Source: an uncultured Oscillibacter sp. (GTDB lineage Bacteria; Bacillota; Clostridia; Oscillospirales; Oscillospiraceae). From it: 45,596 bases of DNA. Positions within the stretch are counted from its first letter, which is position 1, and each line of letters begins with the position of its first letter. Positions 8,847 to 15,978 of this stretch are shown one piece after another. The translations under genes and the position numbers were made by a program. The stretch is from contig UQVS01000021.1 in NCBI GenBank assembly GCA_900544615.1, positions 1 to 45,596 on the forward strand, in the 5' to 3' direction. The notes beneath the pieces were generated by a model. It was not told the origin of the DNA and did not search any database. It was given only the letters and a program-made list of their open reading frames with translations.

Positions 8847-8874
8847 TTGACAAATCGTACATCCGTTCTATAAA
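8847..8874 (+). promoter_or_regulatory. sigma-A promoter
   Basis: TTGACA (8847-8852), 16-bp spacer, TATAAA (8869-8874). It lies 44 bases before a start codon with a strong ribosome site. Confidence 0.7.
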
Positions 8875-8917
8875 ATGAGATTACAAACGAATGCAGAGGA
8901 GGAAGGTGCAATAAACT

Positions 8918-8974
8918 ATGTATCCCGTAATGGAAGAAGCGTATAACGATTTGATTACAGGAAGAGTAAATTGA
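8918..8974 (+). pseudogene. beheaded gene start (18 codons)
   Basis: ATG at 8918 follows AGAGGAGGAAGG, a near-perfect ribosome site, and a good promoter lies upstream, but the frame closes after 18 codons (starting MYPVMEEAYND). With the IclR remnant in front, this looks like the start of an IclR-controlled gene whose body was lost, perhaps when the element next to it inserted. A genuine leader peptide is the alternative. Confidence 0.45.
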
Positions 8975-9010
8975 ATAAATTGTTAATAGGCCTAAAAAGT
9001 TATAAAAACA

Positions 9011-9032
9011 CCCGATTTCCTAAGAAATCAGG
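9011..9032. terminator. bidirectional terminator beside the tRNA-fMet half
   Basis: CCCGATTTC/GAAATCAGG with one G-T pair and loop CTAA, flanked by T-runs on both strands. It resembles the terminator at 25054-25081 beside the intact tRNA-fMet, so the repeat extends imperfectly beyond the exact 49 bp. Confidence 0.6.
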
Positions 9033-9036
9033 CGTT

Positions 9037-9085
9037 TTTCTGGTTGCGGAGACAGGACTCGAACCTGCGACCTCCGGGTTATGAG
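9037..9085 (-). repeat. left att repeat: 3' half of tRNA-fMet
   Basis: These 49 bases are identical to 25081-25129. They hold the CCA end, acceptor 3' strand, T-arm, variable loop, 3' anticodon stem and the seven-base anticodon loop CTCATAA of the initiator tRNA. Identity ends exactly at the 5' edge of the loop. This is the expected far-end junction of an element integrated in the tRNA gene. Confidence 0.88.
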
Positions 9086-9094
9086 GCAGTCTCA

Positions 9095-9136
9095 AGCACA
9101 AATCGGAGTCATTTCGGCTCCGATTTGTGCTTTTTG
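9095..9136 (+). terminator. strong rho-independent terminator
   Basis: AGCACAAATCGGAG (9095-9108) pairs perfectly with CTCCGATTTGTGCT (9118-9131), loop of 9, then TTTTT. It sits just inside the left att repeat. Confidence 0.85.
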
Positions 9137-9200
9137 CCGCCATTCGCTCAGCGAATTTTCCGTTGTTTCCGTCCAGCCCTGCCTGCTTTTTTCGTGTTCT

Positions 9201-9217
9201 GGGTCAAAACTGGGTCA
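9201..9217 (+). repeat. GGGTCA direct repeat pair (candidate integrase arm site)
   Basis: GGGTCA at 9201-9206 and 9212-9217, period 11, 116 bp inside the left att repeat. Similar pairs lie near the other att-like sites. Confidence 0.5.
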
Positions 9218-9592
9218 GACACGGTGTGCCCGCACCCACGCCAACAGCGCCTCGTAGTCCATCGCGCCGGAGGCGACAGCAAGACCGACTTCGACAACTT
9301 CATCATTCGTGCAGTCCAACCGAATACCGTTGACCTCCAGAAAGGTCAGCATCACATACATACCGATGCGCTTATTGCCATCCACGAAGGCATGGTTGGA
9401 GATGAGTGCATAGCCCAGTCGAGCGCCCTTTTCCTCCTTGGTAGGGTAGAATTCCTGCCCGCCAAAACCGGAAAAGACATTCTCCAGCGCAGATTCCAGC
9501 AGAGCCTCATCCCTAACGCCAATGCTTCCGCCAGTTTCCTCCGCGATGAGCTTGTGAAGCAGCAAGACCTTCTCTTTTGAGAATTTGATCAT
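9215..9592 (-). CDS. doc: Doc-type (Fic/DOC) toxin
   Basis: A 125-residue death-on-curing toxin. Doc proteins of this family phosphorylate and block elongation factor Tu. The Fic/Doc motif is present as HAFVDGNKR (about residues 67-75), preceded by GYALISN, and the fold-typical start (KEKVLLLHKLIAEETGG) and end (YEALLAWV) are complete. Start ATG at 9592 overlaps the antitoxin stop by four bases (ATGA), so the two are translationally coupled. The last codons reach the GGGTCA pair near the element end. Such modules stabilise mobile elements. Confidence 0.9.
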   Translation of the reverse strand: MIKFSKEKVLLLHKLIAEETGGSIGVRDEALLESALENVFSGFGGQEFYPTKEEKGARLGYALISNHAFVDGNKRIGMYVMLTFLEVNGIRLDCTNDEVVEVGLAVASGAMDYEALLAWVRAHRV

Positions 9593-9831
9593 TTTGCCAA
9601 CTCCATGAACGCGGGCTTGTATTTCTTCAAAATTCTTGCCGCCACAAAGTTGACTTTCTCATCATCTGTCATGTCAATCAAGGGCGAATTGTCCAAATCG
9701 ACCAACATATATTTGGGACGGTTATTTTTGAAAATCACGGCCTGTCCATTCGTTTCGGCGATGCGCGTCACGCGGGAAAAATTCTGATTCGCTTCTGTCA
9801 CGGAAACGATCGTGTTCGTATCAATGGTCAT
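9589..9831 (-). CDS. phd: Phd/YefM family antitoxin
   Basis: An 80-residue antitoxin that neutralises Doc and represses the operon. VSVTEANQNFSRVTRIAE is the Phd/YefM DNA-binding start, followed by AVIFKNNRPKYMLVDLDN; the C-terminal third binds the toxin. I choose ATG at 9831, with GGAGGTG just upstream; an ATG six codons earlier has none. Operon order antitoxin-toxin is the usual one. Confidence 0.88.
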   Translation of the reverse strand: MTIDTNTIVSVTEANQNFSRVTRIAETNGQAVIFKNNRPKYMLVDLDNSPLIDMTDDEKVNFVAARILKKYKPAFMELAK

Positions 9832-9847
9832 GGGAACACCTCCTCGC

Positions 9848-9871
9848 ACCTATTATATGCGAATTATAGGT
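9848..9871 (-). promoter_or_regulatory. phd-doc promoter and operator palindrome
   Basis: An imperfect palindrome, ACCTAT...ATAGGT, 24 bp long, covers a minus-strand -10 box TATAAT (9863-9868). It ends 17 bases before the antitoxin start. This fits autorepression by the antitoxin. Confidence 0.6.
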
Positions 9872-9947
9872 AAAAATCAACCTATTTTAAGGCGGGCTTT
9901 CAATATGAACTGCGCGGCACGGATGGCCTGTGTAGCGCAAAAGAAGC

Positions 9948-9980
9948 CGCGCACATCCAAGGAAATCTTGAATGTGCGCG
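9948..9980. repeat. 13-bp stem-loop between toxin-antitoxin and merR genes
   Basis: CGCGCACAT (9948-9956) pairs with ATGTGCGCG (9972-9980), and CAAG with CTTG inside, one mismatch, loop GAAAT. No T-run on the plus strand. Function unknown; the surrounding 9872-10080 shows no supported gene. Confidence 0.5.
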
Positions 9981-10083
9981 TTATGTCCAAACCGCAAAGC
10001 CTCTGCTGCGGTATTCGCGAAATTTTCATCCTCTCTTACGATAGAGGCCGCAGTTTCCATGCACTGATTGGAAAAAGCGGTTG

Positions 10084-10102
10084 ACTGCACGCAGCGTGCA
10101 GT
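10084..10102. promoter_or_regulatory. perfect 19-bp palindrome upstream of merR
   Basis: ACTGCACGC-A-GCGTGCAGT. It overlaps TTGACT (10081-10086), a possible -35 box, with CAGGAT at 18 bp. A palindrome between -35 and -10 is how MerR regulators bind, so it may be this regulator's own operator. Confidence 0.5.
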
Positions 10103-10152
10103 TTCAGGATGAAAGGAGAGTACCATTATAAAAAGAGCGGAGATATGTCGGT

Positions 10153-10491
10153 GTGACGGATGAAGTCATGACACTCCATGAACTGTGCGATGCGTTTGGA
10201 ATTTCGCGGCGGACAGTTCAGGGGTATGAGAAGCATGGTCTTGTGAGAGCCACAGGACGAAACCCACGCGGATATCTGTTGTATGATCTGCAAATGCAGA
10301 CTGAGATCCAGAAGGTTCATCAGTTTCAGAAATTTGGATTTCAGGTGAAAGAAATCGGAACGCTGATGATGTTATCAAAGCCGGAGCTGCGGGAACGGCT
10401 TGCGGCACAGCGGATCATACTGGAGCAGAGAGGCGTGGAGTTGGATGAGCAGCTTGCCCTGCTTACTGAAATGATCGAGCAATTAGGGTAG
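10153..10491 (+). CDS. MerR family transcriptional regulator
   Basis: A 112-residue regulator. Residues 6-45 form the MerR winged helix (TLHELCDAFGISRRTVQGYE), with an unusual NPRGYLLYD wing; the rest is a predicted coiled coil (LRERLAAQRIILEQRGVELDEQ) for dimerisation. No metal-binding cysteines follow, so it is not a metal sensor of the classic kind. I take the GTG at 10153 with AGCGGAG upstream; ATG at 10168 is an alternative. It sits 75 bases before the first lipoprotein gene and probably controls that cluster. Confidence 0.8.
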   Translation: MTDEVMTLHELCDAFGISRRTVQGYEKHGLVRATGRNPRGYLLYDLQMQTEIQKVHQFQKFGFQVKEIGTLMMLSKPELRERLAAQRIILEQRGVELDEQLALLTEMIEQLG

Positions 10492-10565
10492 TTACAAATC
10501 AGGGATTGGCAGCCGCGGCCTCTATCACCCTGATCGAAATGACCAATTTACAGGAGGATTACACC

Positions 10566-11642
10566 ATGAAAAGATTGACTGCAGCAATTCTTGCCCTTGT
10601 GATAACCTTGACATTATGCGCTTGCGGTGCGACTGGAAATACCGGAGCGGCATCGGCAGGGAACAAGCCCAAAAAGATTGAAAAACCGGTTGCGGACACG
10701 CTGGACGGTATCCTTGAGGCAATTGAAGATGACTACAAAACAACCGTACAAGCCTTCCGAGACAGCCTGGACACAATTAACGCCGTAATTGGCGGAGACT
10801 ATAAGAACTACGTAAAAAACCGGCAGATGATCGATGACTGGTATACGCAGGTTGAAACGGAGACCGCACAGCTTTTCCAGAGGACGGAGGAAAATTGCAA
10901 ACAGTATTTCATCCTGATGTCCACACAGACAGAGCATACATACAAGGCCATGAACAGAGCGGCAGATAAGGTCTACGATTCCGTATACGATGATGTGCGA
11001 GACGATTTCTATGATGACGTTTATGACGATCTGATGGATGATCTGTATGACGAATATTATGACGGCGTTTTGGAGGATGCTTATGACCTTGTTCCGTACA
11101 AAGAGTACAGTGAACAGAGATCTTACTTCTATCAGGCATGGTCCGGCGCTCACTCCGAAATTTACCGTTTGCTGTCGGAACATGGCAGCAGGATCTATGG
11201 AATGTGCTCGGCCATCGGTACGGCTATTTATAAAGATGACTATGATTTTGCCGCAGTTTTGAAACGGTATGACGCGGAGACAACGGAAAAAGCGCAGGAG
11301 GATAGTCAGAGCAATACGGTGCAGGCGGCAGACCCGGCAAAAGAGCCGGATGTACAGGAAACACCTGCGGCGGATGATGCGGCGATCCGCCCCGAGTTCA
11401 AGAAAGCGATGGACAGCTACGAAGCATTCTTCGGTGAATTTGTGGAGTTTATGCAGTTACTTTCTGATGATCCCAGCAATCTGACCTTGATGGCAAAGTA
11501 TGCCGACTACATGAGCCAATACACAGAGACCATGGAGGCACTGGAAAACATAGATGAGTCTGAGCTGACGGCCTCAGAGCTTTCCTACTACATTGGCGTC
11601 ATGAGCCGTATTCAGCAGATGGTGCTTGCCGTAGCCGGTTAA
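10566..11642 (+). CDS. lipoprotein with an Asp/Tyr-rich helical segment, function unknown
   Basis: The 358-residue protein begins with a lipoprotein signal (ILALVITLTLCACG, lipidated Cys at 20), so it is anchored outside the membrane. Start ATG at 10566 has AGGAGG seven bases before it. Residues 136-174 form an acidic run of YDD/YDE units with a repeat of about four residues, giving a helix face of Tyr and Asp that could bind cations. An acidic, Glu/Ala-rich linker follows (about 240-280), then a helical C-terminal domain. It is first of the lipoprotein/DUF4230 cluster. I recognise no named family with confidence. Confidence 0.8.
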   Translation: MKRLTAAILALVITLTLCACGATGNTGAASAGNKPKKIEKPVADTLDGILEAIEDDYKTTVQAFRDSLDTINAVIGGDYKNYVKNRQMIDDWYTQVETETAQLFQRTEENCKQYFILMSTQTEHTYKAMNRAADKVYDSVYDDVRDDFYDDVYDDLMDDLYDEYYDGVLEDAYDLVPYKEYSEQRSYFYQAWSGAHSEIYRLLSEHGSRIYGMCSAIGTAIYKDDYDFAAVLKRYDAETTEKAQEDSQSNTVQAADPAKEPDVQETPAADDAAIRPEFKKAMDSYEAFFGEFVEFMQLLSDDPSNLTLMAKYADYMSQYTETMEALENIDESELTASELSYYIGVMSRIQQMVLAVAG

Positions 11643-11663
11643 TTATGAGAGGAGATGCAGAAA

Positions 11664-12671
11664 ATGAGTTGTTGGAACAGGCGGATCACTGCGCTGCTTG
11701 CGGTTCTGCTGATTTGTACTCTGTCCGCTTGCGGGCAGTCGCAGATCCCACTGGACTATGGGGACGAAACGGCGTTTGAAGCGGACCTGAACGCAGGGAA
11801 AAACCTTGTTGGAAAGACCGTATCCTTTGTAGCAGCGGAGCTGCATCCGCAGTCACTGTACGGATATGACATTTGGGCCGGGGAACATCTGAATTTTATA
11901 TCCAGTAAAAATCCGGATATTGAGGTCGGTCAGACTGTTACGGTGAAAGTGACTGCGGTGGAGAGCGTTATCGGTTCTTGGTTTATTGGATATGAAAAGG
12001 TAGATGCCGCAGCGGATGAAAACACCATCTATGCCGCAGATGTGGAAGATTCTGATAACGCTGACGAAACCGAAGCCCCGCAGCCGCTGGAGATAGCGGA
12101 GGCTGGTTACTATGTTGCACCGCACCAATCAGGTGCTGACACGATCCGAGTAAATTATTGCGGGATGGTTCATAACCCAAATGAAACGCTTGCGGCATCC
12201 TATCCCAAAATAATAATTACGATCACCAATCCGGATGGCACGATTATCGCAACGGACAGTCAGACAGGCTCTGGCGTTATGCCGGGAGACACAGTTACAC
12301 TGGTAAGCATGATGAGTGTTCCGACTGGCCTGCTCACGGAAGAGACTATGTTTTACATACAGGCGGACTGGGATGGCTTTACATCCGCAAACCTGAAACA
12401 AATGCCGCGGACAACAGACTTTGAAATCAGCCATGTTGCGGAGCAGCCGGGGAGCCACAATTTTATTACTGGAGTAATTCGAAATTTAACAGAAAATACT
12501 GTTGATTCTGTAAGCCTTGCCATGGTCATGCGTAAGGAAGGCAAAATAGTTTTTATGGAGAACAAGTTTTTGGATGACCTTCGGCCAGGAAGTCCGATAG
12601 CGTTCCAGTTTGACCGCTATTCTGCGTGGCCGGAGCATGACGCAGTCGAATTCTCGGCACAGGCATGGTAA
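11664..12671 (+). CDS. lipoprotein, function unknown
   Basis: 335 residues with signal ALLAVLLICTLSACG (lipidated Cys 23). ATG at 11664 is chosen because GAGGAG then has normal spacing; the ATG at 11655 abuts that site. Two beta-rich halves appear: residues about 30-110 (YDIWAGEHLNFISSKNPDIE, VTVKVTAVES) resemble an OB-like fold, and 150-335 resemble an immunoglobulin-like domain (NPDGTIIATDSQTGSG, ITGVIRNLTENTVDSVSLAM). An acidic linker joins them. It starts 21 bases after the previous lipoprotein, so the two are likely co-transcribed. Role unknown; perhaps envelope stress or surface binding. Confidence 0.78.
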   Translation: MSCWNRRITALLAVLLICTLSACGQSQIPLDYGDETAFEADLNAGKNLVGKTVSFVAAELHPQSLYGYDIWAGEHLNFISSKNPDIEVGQTVTVKVTAVESVIGSWFIGYEKVDAAADENTIYAADVEDSDNADETEAPQPLEIAEAGYYVAPHQSGADTIRVNYCGMVHNPNETLAASYPKIIITITNPDGTIIATDSQTGSGVMPGDTVTLVSMMSVPTGLLTEETMFYIQADWDGFTSANLKQMPRTTDFEISHVAEQPGSHNFITGVIRNLTENTVDSVSLAMVMRKEGKIVFMENKFLDDLRPGSPIAFQFDRYSAWPEHDAVEFSAQAW

Positions 12672-12684
12672 AGAGGTTAAAACG

Positions 12685-12713
12685 GCAGGGCGGCGCAGTT
12701 TGCACCGCCCTGC
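12685..12713. repeat. GC-rich hairpin
   Basis: GCAGGGCGG (12685-12693) pairs with CCGCCCTGC (12705-12713), loop 11. It follows the second lipoprotein gene by 13 bases but lacks a T-run, so it may reduce rather than end transcription. Confidence 0.5.
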
Positions 12714-12744
12714 TTGAACAATTTGGACTGGGGCGTGATGGAAA

Positions 12745-12969
12745 ATGCTGGAAGTGATAGGTGTTCTTCTATTCCTGTGGCTGATGGGAAAGGTATCCGG
12801 ATTGCTGTTCAGGCTTGCATGGGAAGTGGTCAAGGTTGTTGCGATTCTTCTGCTGGCCGCCGCCCTGCCCATACTGGCTGCCGGATTGCTCTGCGCCGGA
12901 GGTATGATGCTGCTGGTGCCCTCCGGTCTGCTACTGCTGATTCTGGCGCTGCTGAAAGGGGACGTTTGA
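12745..12969 (+). CDS. small membrane protein
   Basis: 74 residues, nearly all hydrophobic: segments at about 3-20 and 25-70 with two or three membrane passes and a short KGDV tail. Start ATG at 12745; the ribosome site is weak (GGGGCGTGATGG). It lies between the lipoproteins and DUF4230 genes in the same direction. Composition makes a real membrane protein likely, but no family is recognised. Confidence 0.6.
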   Translation: MLEVIGVLLFLWLMGKVSGLLFRLAWEVVKVVAILLLAAALPILAAGLLCAGGMMLLVPSGLLLLILALLKGDV

Positions 12970-13032
12970 GCAGCCGGGATTCATGCAACTGCTCACAATG
13001 GATAAAAAAGACAACCTGCCAGTCCTGGTGGC

Positions 13033-13060
13033 TTGCACATTGCCTTAAATATGATATACT
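13033..13060 (+). promoter_or_regulatory. promoter of the DUF4230 pair
   Basis: TTGCAC (13033-13038), 16 bp, TATACT (13055-13060), followed 54 bases later by the start codon with AAAGGAGAG. Confidence 0.65.
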
Positions 13061-13113
13061 GAATTCAAAGGAATTACGACAAGGAGAATACAGATCCAAA
13101 GGAGAGACAGAAC

Positions 13114-13785
13114 ATGGATATAGAAAAGCAGGAGCAGGCGCAGACCGCAGCGCCTCAGAGTCAACAGATCCAAAGGAACGAAGTTGGGGCAAAGCGGCAC
13201 CCCCTGAAAAGGCTGCCGGTCAAACCGCAAGTTTTGGTGGCCGCCGTGGTGATCCTTGCTGTCATTGCGGTGGCTGTAGTGCTGCGGACCACTGGCAGGG
13301 AGAAGCCGCAGCCGCAGGTGCTTAACACCTCCACGCTGGAAAAGATCATCAATGTCAGTGAATTGTCCACATTTACGGCGGTATACAATGGGATCGCCGA
13401 GGTGGCAAACGAGAAAAAGCCGGATCAGATCGACTACTATGTTTCCTATGAGGCAACGGTGAATGCGGGGATCGACTTTCAAACGGTTGGTGTTTCCATG
13501 GATGAAGAGCAGAAGATCATCACCTTAAAGGTGCCAGAAGCGCACATTACCAATCTGGCTGTGGATATGTCCTCCTTGGATTTTATCTTCCTGAATAAAA
13601 AGGCGGACAAATCCGGGGTGACGGAGGCTGCCTACAAGGCCTGCGAGGAGGATGTCCGGCGGGAAAGCGAACAGCAGACCGCTATTTGCGAACTGGCCAA
13701 ACAAAATGCCAAAAATGTGCTGAAAGCTCTGGCCCAGCCTATTGTGAATCAGTTGGGTGCGGATTACCAGTTAGTGATCGAATGA
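13114..13785 (+). CDS. DUF4230 membrane-anchored protein
   Basis: 223 residues: a basic, Gln-rich cytoplasmic start, one membrane helix (LVAAVVILAVIAVAVVL, about residues 44-60), then an outer domain with the DUF4230 pattern (LEKIINVSELSTFTAVYNGI, VSYEATVNAGIDF, ITLKVPEAHI). A helical C-terminal part ends QPIVNQLGADYQLVIE. DUF4230 proteins are widespread in Firmicutes and Bacteroidetes but their role is unknown. It is followed 11 bases later by a second DUF4230 protein, suggesting a heteromeric complex at the membrane. Confidence 0.82.
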   Translation: MDIEKQEQAQTAAPQSQQIQRNEVGAKRHPLKRLPVKPQVLVAAVVILAVIAVAVVLRTTGREKPQPQVLNTSTLEKIINVSELSTFTAVYNGIAEVANEKKPDQIDYYVSYEATVNAGIDFQTVGVSMDEEQKIITLKVPEAHITNLAVDMSSLDFIFLNKKADKSGVTEAAYKACEEDVRRESEQQTAICELAKQNAKNVLKALAQPIVNQLGADYQLVIE

Positions 13786-13796
13786 GGAGGTGCCGT

Positions 13797-14465
13797 ATGA
13801 AGAAAATGATAGCGCTGTTTCTGGCGCTTGCCGCGATTCTTAGCTGCACCGCCTGCGGCCAGAAGGAGGAAGCTCCCACGGTGGAACCCGATGTGACGGA
13901 AATGCGGGCCATCTGCGAGCTGTCCACTATGGACTGCTACTACCATAATGTGGCGAAATATTTTGAAAAGGACGCGCAAAAGGGCTTTTGGGGCATTGGA
14001 AAAAAGGATAAGCATTTCTGGGTAGAGTACAGCGGCGTTGTCCGGATGGGCATTGATGCGTCTCTGGTAAACATTAAGGTGGAGGATACGCTGGTCACCA
14101 TTACAATTCCAGAAGCAAAGGTGCTGAAATGCACGGTGGACTCCGACTCCCTTTCTCAGGATTCCTATATTGTGGACACGGACTCGGCGAAGGTTAAGGC
14201 GGCGGATGAGGTTTTGAATTTTGCTGAAGCACAGCGCCAGCTGGAGGAAACAGCGGCCAAGGACAAGACACTGCTTGCCAATGCCCAGCAGAGAGCCAAA
14301 AGCCTGCTGAAAGAGTACATCAACAACATCGGAGAAGCCGTGGGGAAAGAATATAAAATCGATTGGATTTATGTCGATGCCTCCGGTAACCCCCTTGGGA
14401 CGGCGGCAGATGCATCCGCTGAAACAGCCTCTGCGGAGACCAGTGCAGAGATGCCCGCCGCATAA
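13797..14465 (+). CDS. DUF4230 lipoprotein
   Basis: 222 residues. ATG at 13797 follows GAGGAGG; the frame is open further upstream without a site. The signal ALFLALAAILSCTACG gives lipidated Cys 20, so unlike its neighbour it is lipid-anchored. The shared pattern is clear: MRAICELSTMDCYYHNVAKY, WVEYSGVVRMGIDAS, VTITIPEAKVL. The tail is Ala/Ser/Glu-rich. The pair, one helix-anchored and one lipid-anchored, probably arose by duplication and works together. Confidence 0.82.
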   Translation: MKKMIALFLALAAILSCTACGQKEEAPTVEPDVTEMRAICELSTMDCYYHNVAKYFEKDAQKGFWGIGKKDKHFWVEYSGVVRMGIDASLVNIKVEDTLVTITIPEAKVLKCTVDSDSLSQDSYIVDTDSAKVKAADEVLNFAEAQRQLEETAAKDKTLLANAQQRAKSLLKEYINNIGEAVGKEYKIDWIYVDASGNPLGTAADASAETASAETSAEMPAA

Positions 14466-14592
14466 TGCGCAATTGTGAATTTTATCGTACCGTAACGCAA
14501 AAGCGCTTGCAGCTGAAATTGCCGACAGGGATATCTGTATATTAGCAGAAAAGGGGACCGCGCAGGGAATGATGCACAGCAGCCTCAGAAAA

Positions 14593-14673
14593 CGGCAAAG
14601 TTTGCCGTTCTACCCCCTGGCCACGCAGGATTTCCGAAACGTGTGGAACGCTCCGAGGGTAGTGATACCACCC
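14593..14673. repeat. repeat unit A (palindrome plus 34-nt motif)
   Basis: Palindrome CGGCAAAGTTTGCCG followed by TTCT (14593-14611), then a 34-nt motif (14640-14673) with key parts GGAACGCTCCGAG and GTAGTGATACCACCC. The same two parts recur in unit B at a similar spacing (29 nt here, 28 nt there). Confidence 0.8.
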
Positions 14674-14744
14674 CTCGCCTCGCACACACGGAAAGGCCCT
14701 GAGCGCAGGGCGTACAAGCCGTAATTTCGACAGAAACGAAAAAA

Positions 14745-14775
14745 GATCACGCAGCCCAGCGGGGCCGCGACGCCT
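14745..14775. repeat. 31-nt repeat shared with the window end
   Basis: Identical to 45565-45595, which is cut by the window edge. It directly precedes the large hairpin, so a second copy of the whole structured region may begin at the window end. Confidence 0.85.
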
Positions 14776-14776
14776 G

Positions 14777-14812
14777 CGGGACAGCGACGCGCATAAGCGC
14801 ATCGCTGTCCCG
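14777..14812. repeat. large hairpin
   Basis: CGGGACAGCGA (14777-14787) pairs with TCGCTGTCCCG (14802-14812); inside, GCGC pairs with GCGC around an ATAA loop, with one C-A mismatch. In total 15 pairs. No T-run follows. Confidence 0.75.
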
Positions 14813-14860
14813 AAGGCTTTCTGCGTTCTTCGAGAGCACCTCCCGGCCAAGACCCAAAAG

Positions 14861-14940
14861 CGGCAAAGTTTGCCGTTCTGATACCCGGCCCGGGGATGTT
14901 GGTGAACGTGCGGAACGCTCCGAGAGTAGTGATACCACCC
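14861..14940. repeat. repeat unit B
   Basis: The palindrome (14861-14879) is identical to unit A's; the 34-nt motif (14907-14940) differs at two positions. Units A and B flank the large hairpin. Confidence 0.8.
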
Positions 14941-15470
14941 CCATCCGAAACGCCCCCTGTTTCGCCGTGTGAGCCCTTGTGTGCGATCCTGTTGGCAAAG
15001 GCGAGTGTGTACCCGCTTTCACTCGTGAAAGCGAACGTAGGCCGTTTGTGCCGGAGGTGTTGAAGACCGTGTGGACAATGTGCTGGAAACGTTGGTATGA
15101 CTGCGTTTCCTGCGCTTTTCGCAGCTTTTCCGAGGACGAAAAAGAAAGCAGGATAAAGGGTTGGCGTCGGAACCGACGCTTCACCCGGTCACTTCTGCCC
15201 GCAGTGCGGGCAGTTGACGGGGGTTTCAACGCAGTCGGTTGTGGCGTCTTTTGAAGGGAATTTCAGAGCGGCTGGCGTCTTAGTTCCCGCAAACGCAGAT
15301 GTTCCAAGGATTTTGGTGGCGCCTTATGGCTGTTTTTAGAGAAAACTGAGGTAATCACGTCTCTCAAGACCGGCAGTGCAAGGCGAGCATATTTTGCGCC
15401 ACTGTAGCCAATGAAAAGGACTTCTTGACCGTTCAAAAATCGCACCGCTGTAACTAAAGAGAACGCCCCC

Positions 15471-15511
15471 GGCAGCGCAGAAATTGCGCCGCCATAGACA
15501 AAGATAGGGCA
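15471..15511. repeat. hairpin repeat upstream of the integrase fragment
   Basis: GGCAGCGCA (15471-15479) pairs, with one mismatch, to TGCGCCGCC (15485-15493), followed by ATAGACAAAGATAGGGC. A degraded copy lies at 44786-44826 near the tRNA-Pro scar. It probably marks the sequence upstream of this integrase family. Confidence 0.65.
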
Positions 15512-15615
15512 GCGTGGTCTAAGCGCAAATGATAACTTTCTGATAACTGTTCCGTTTTCTGGTAGCTTTTCCCTCTTGGCTACGGTATTGTTCGTTGGCA
15601 AAGGAGGCTGATTCT

Positions 15616-15978
15616 ATGCCGAAAAGACGAGCAAACGGGGAAGGAAACATCCGCAAACGAAAGGACGGTCGATGGGAGGGCCGGTACACGGTCGGTCACG
15701 ATCCAGAAACCGGCAAAGCCATCATCAAAAATGTCCTCGGAAAAACGCAGGCGGAAGTCAAGGAAAAACTGAAAAAGGCCATCGAGGAAAACGTGGGCAT
15801 CGACTACGGGCGGGCCAAGAACTACACCGTGGGTAACTGGTTAGAAGTGTGGTACGAGAACTATGCCAAAATCAAGATGCGCCCATCCACCTACCTGACC
15901 TATCATGGCTACATCGAAAACCACATCAAGCCGCAGCTCGGCAGCATCCCGTTGAATGATCTGACGACGCTGCATCTC
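15616..15978 (+). pseudogene. int: tyrosine integrase, N-terminal fragment
   Basis: Start ATG at 15616 has AGGAGG nine bases upstream. The 121 codons cover the arm-binding domain (KRRANGEGNIRKRKDGRWEG) and the first part of the core-binding domain (MRPSTYLTYHGYIENHIKPQ) and end at LTTLHL. Beyond 15978 the frame continues only as antisense of a serine recombinase, so the catalytic half is gone. The first 92 residues differ from the 24011 integrase by one amino acid, although I count 26 base differences. Confidence 0.88.

Larger units (their letters stand above)
14466..15615. other. 1.1-kb non-coding stretch with structured repeats
   Basis: No convincing gene on either strand, though long open frames exist because of base composition. 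The first half holds duplicated palindromes and a large hairpin (listed separately); 15100-15260 holds further short inverted repeats such as CCCGCAGTGCGGG; 15471-15511 holds a hairpin that recurs at 44.8 kb. The pattern suggests an origin-of-transfer or similar cis-acting region of a mobile element. Confidence 0.45.

Noticed and set aside
9887..10126. 79-codon minus-strand frame between the toxin genes and merR
   Set aside because: Protein-like in part, but it crosses a 13-bp stem-loop and the 19-bp palindrome and has no ribosome site or known family.
14747..15229. 160-codon open frame on the minus strand of the repeat region
   Set aside because: It runs through palindromes and duplicated repeats, has no ribosome site and no domain; the same bases are open on other frames too. 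Structure of the DNA explains it better.
14979..15254. 91-codon open frame on the plus strand, same region
   Set aside because: Overlaps the antisense frame and has low-complexity Arg/Trp/Cys content without a start signal.
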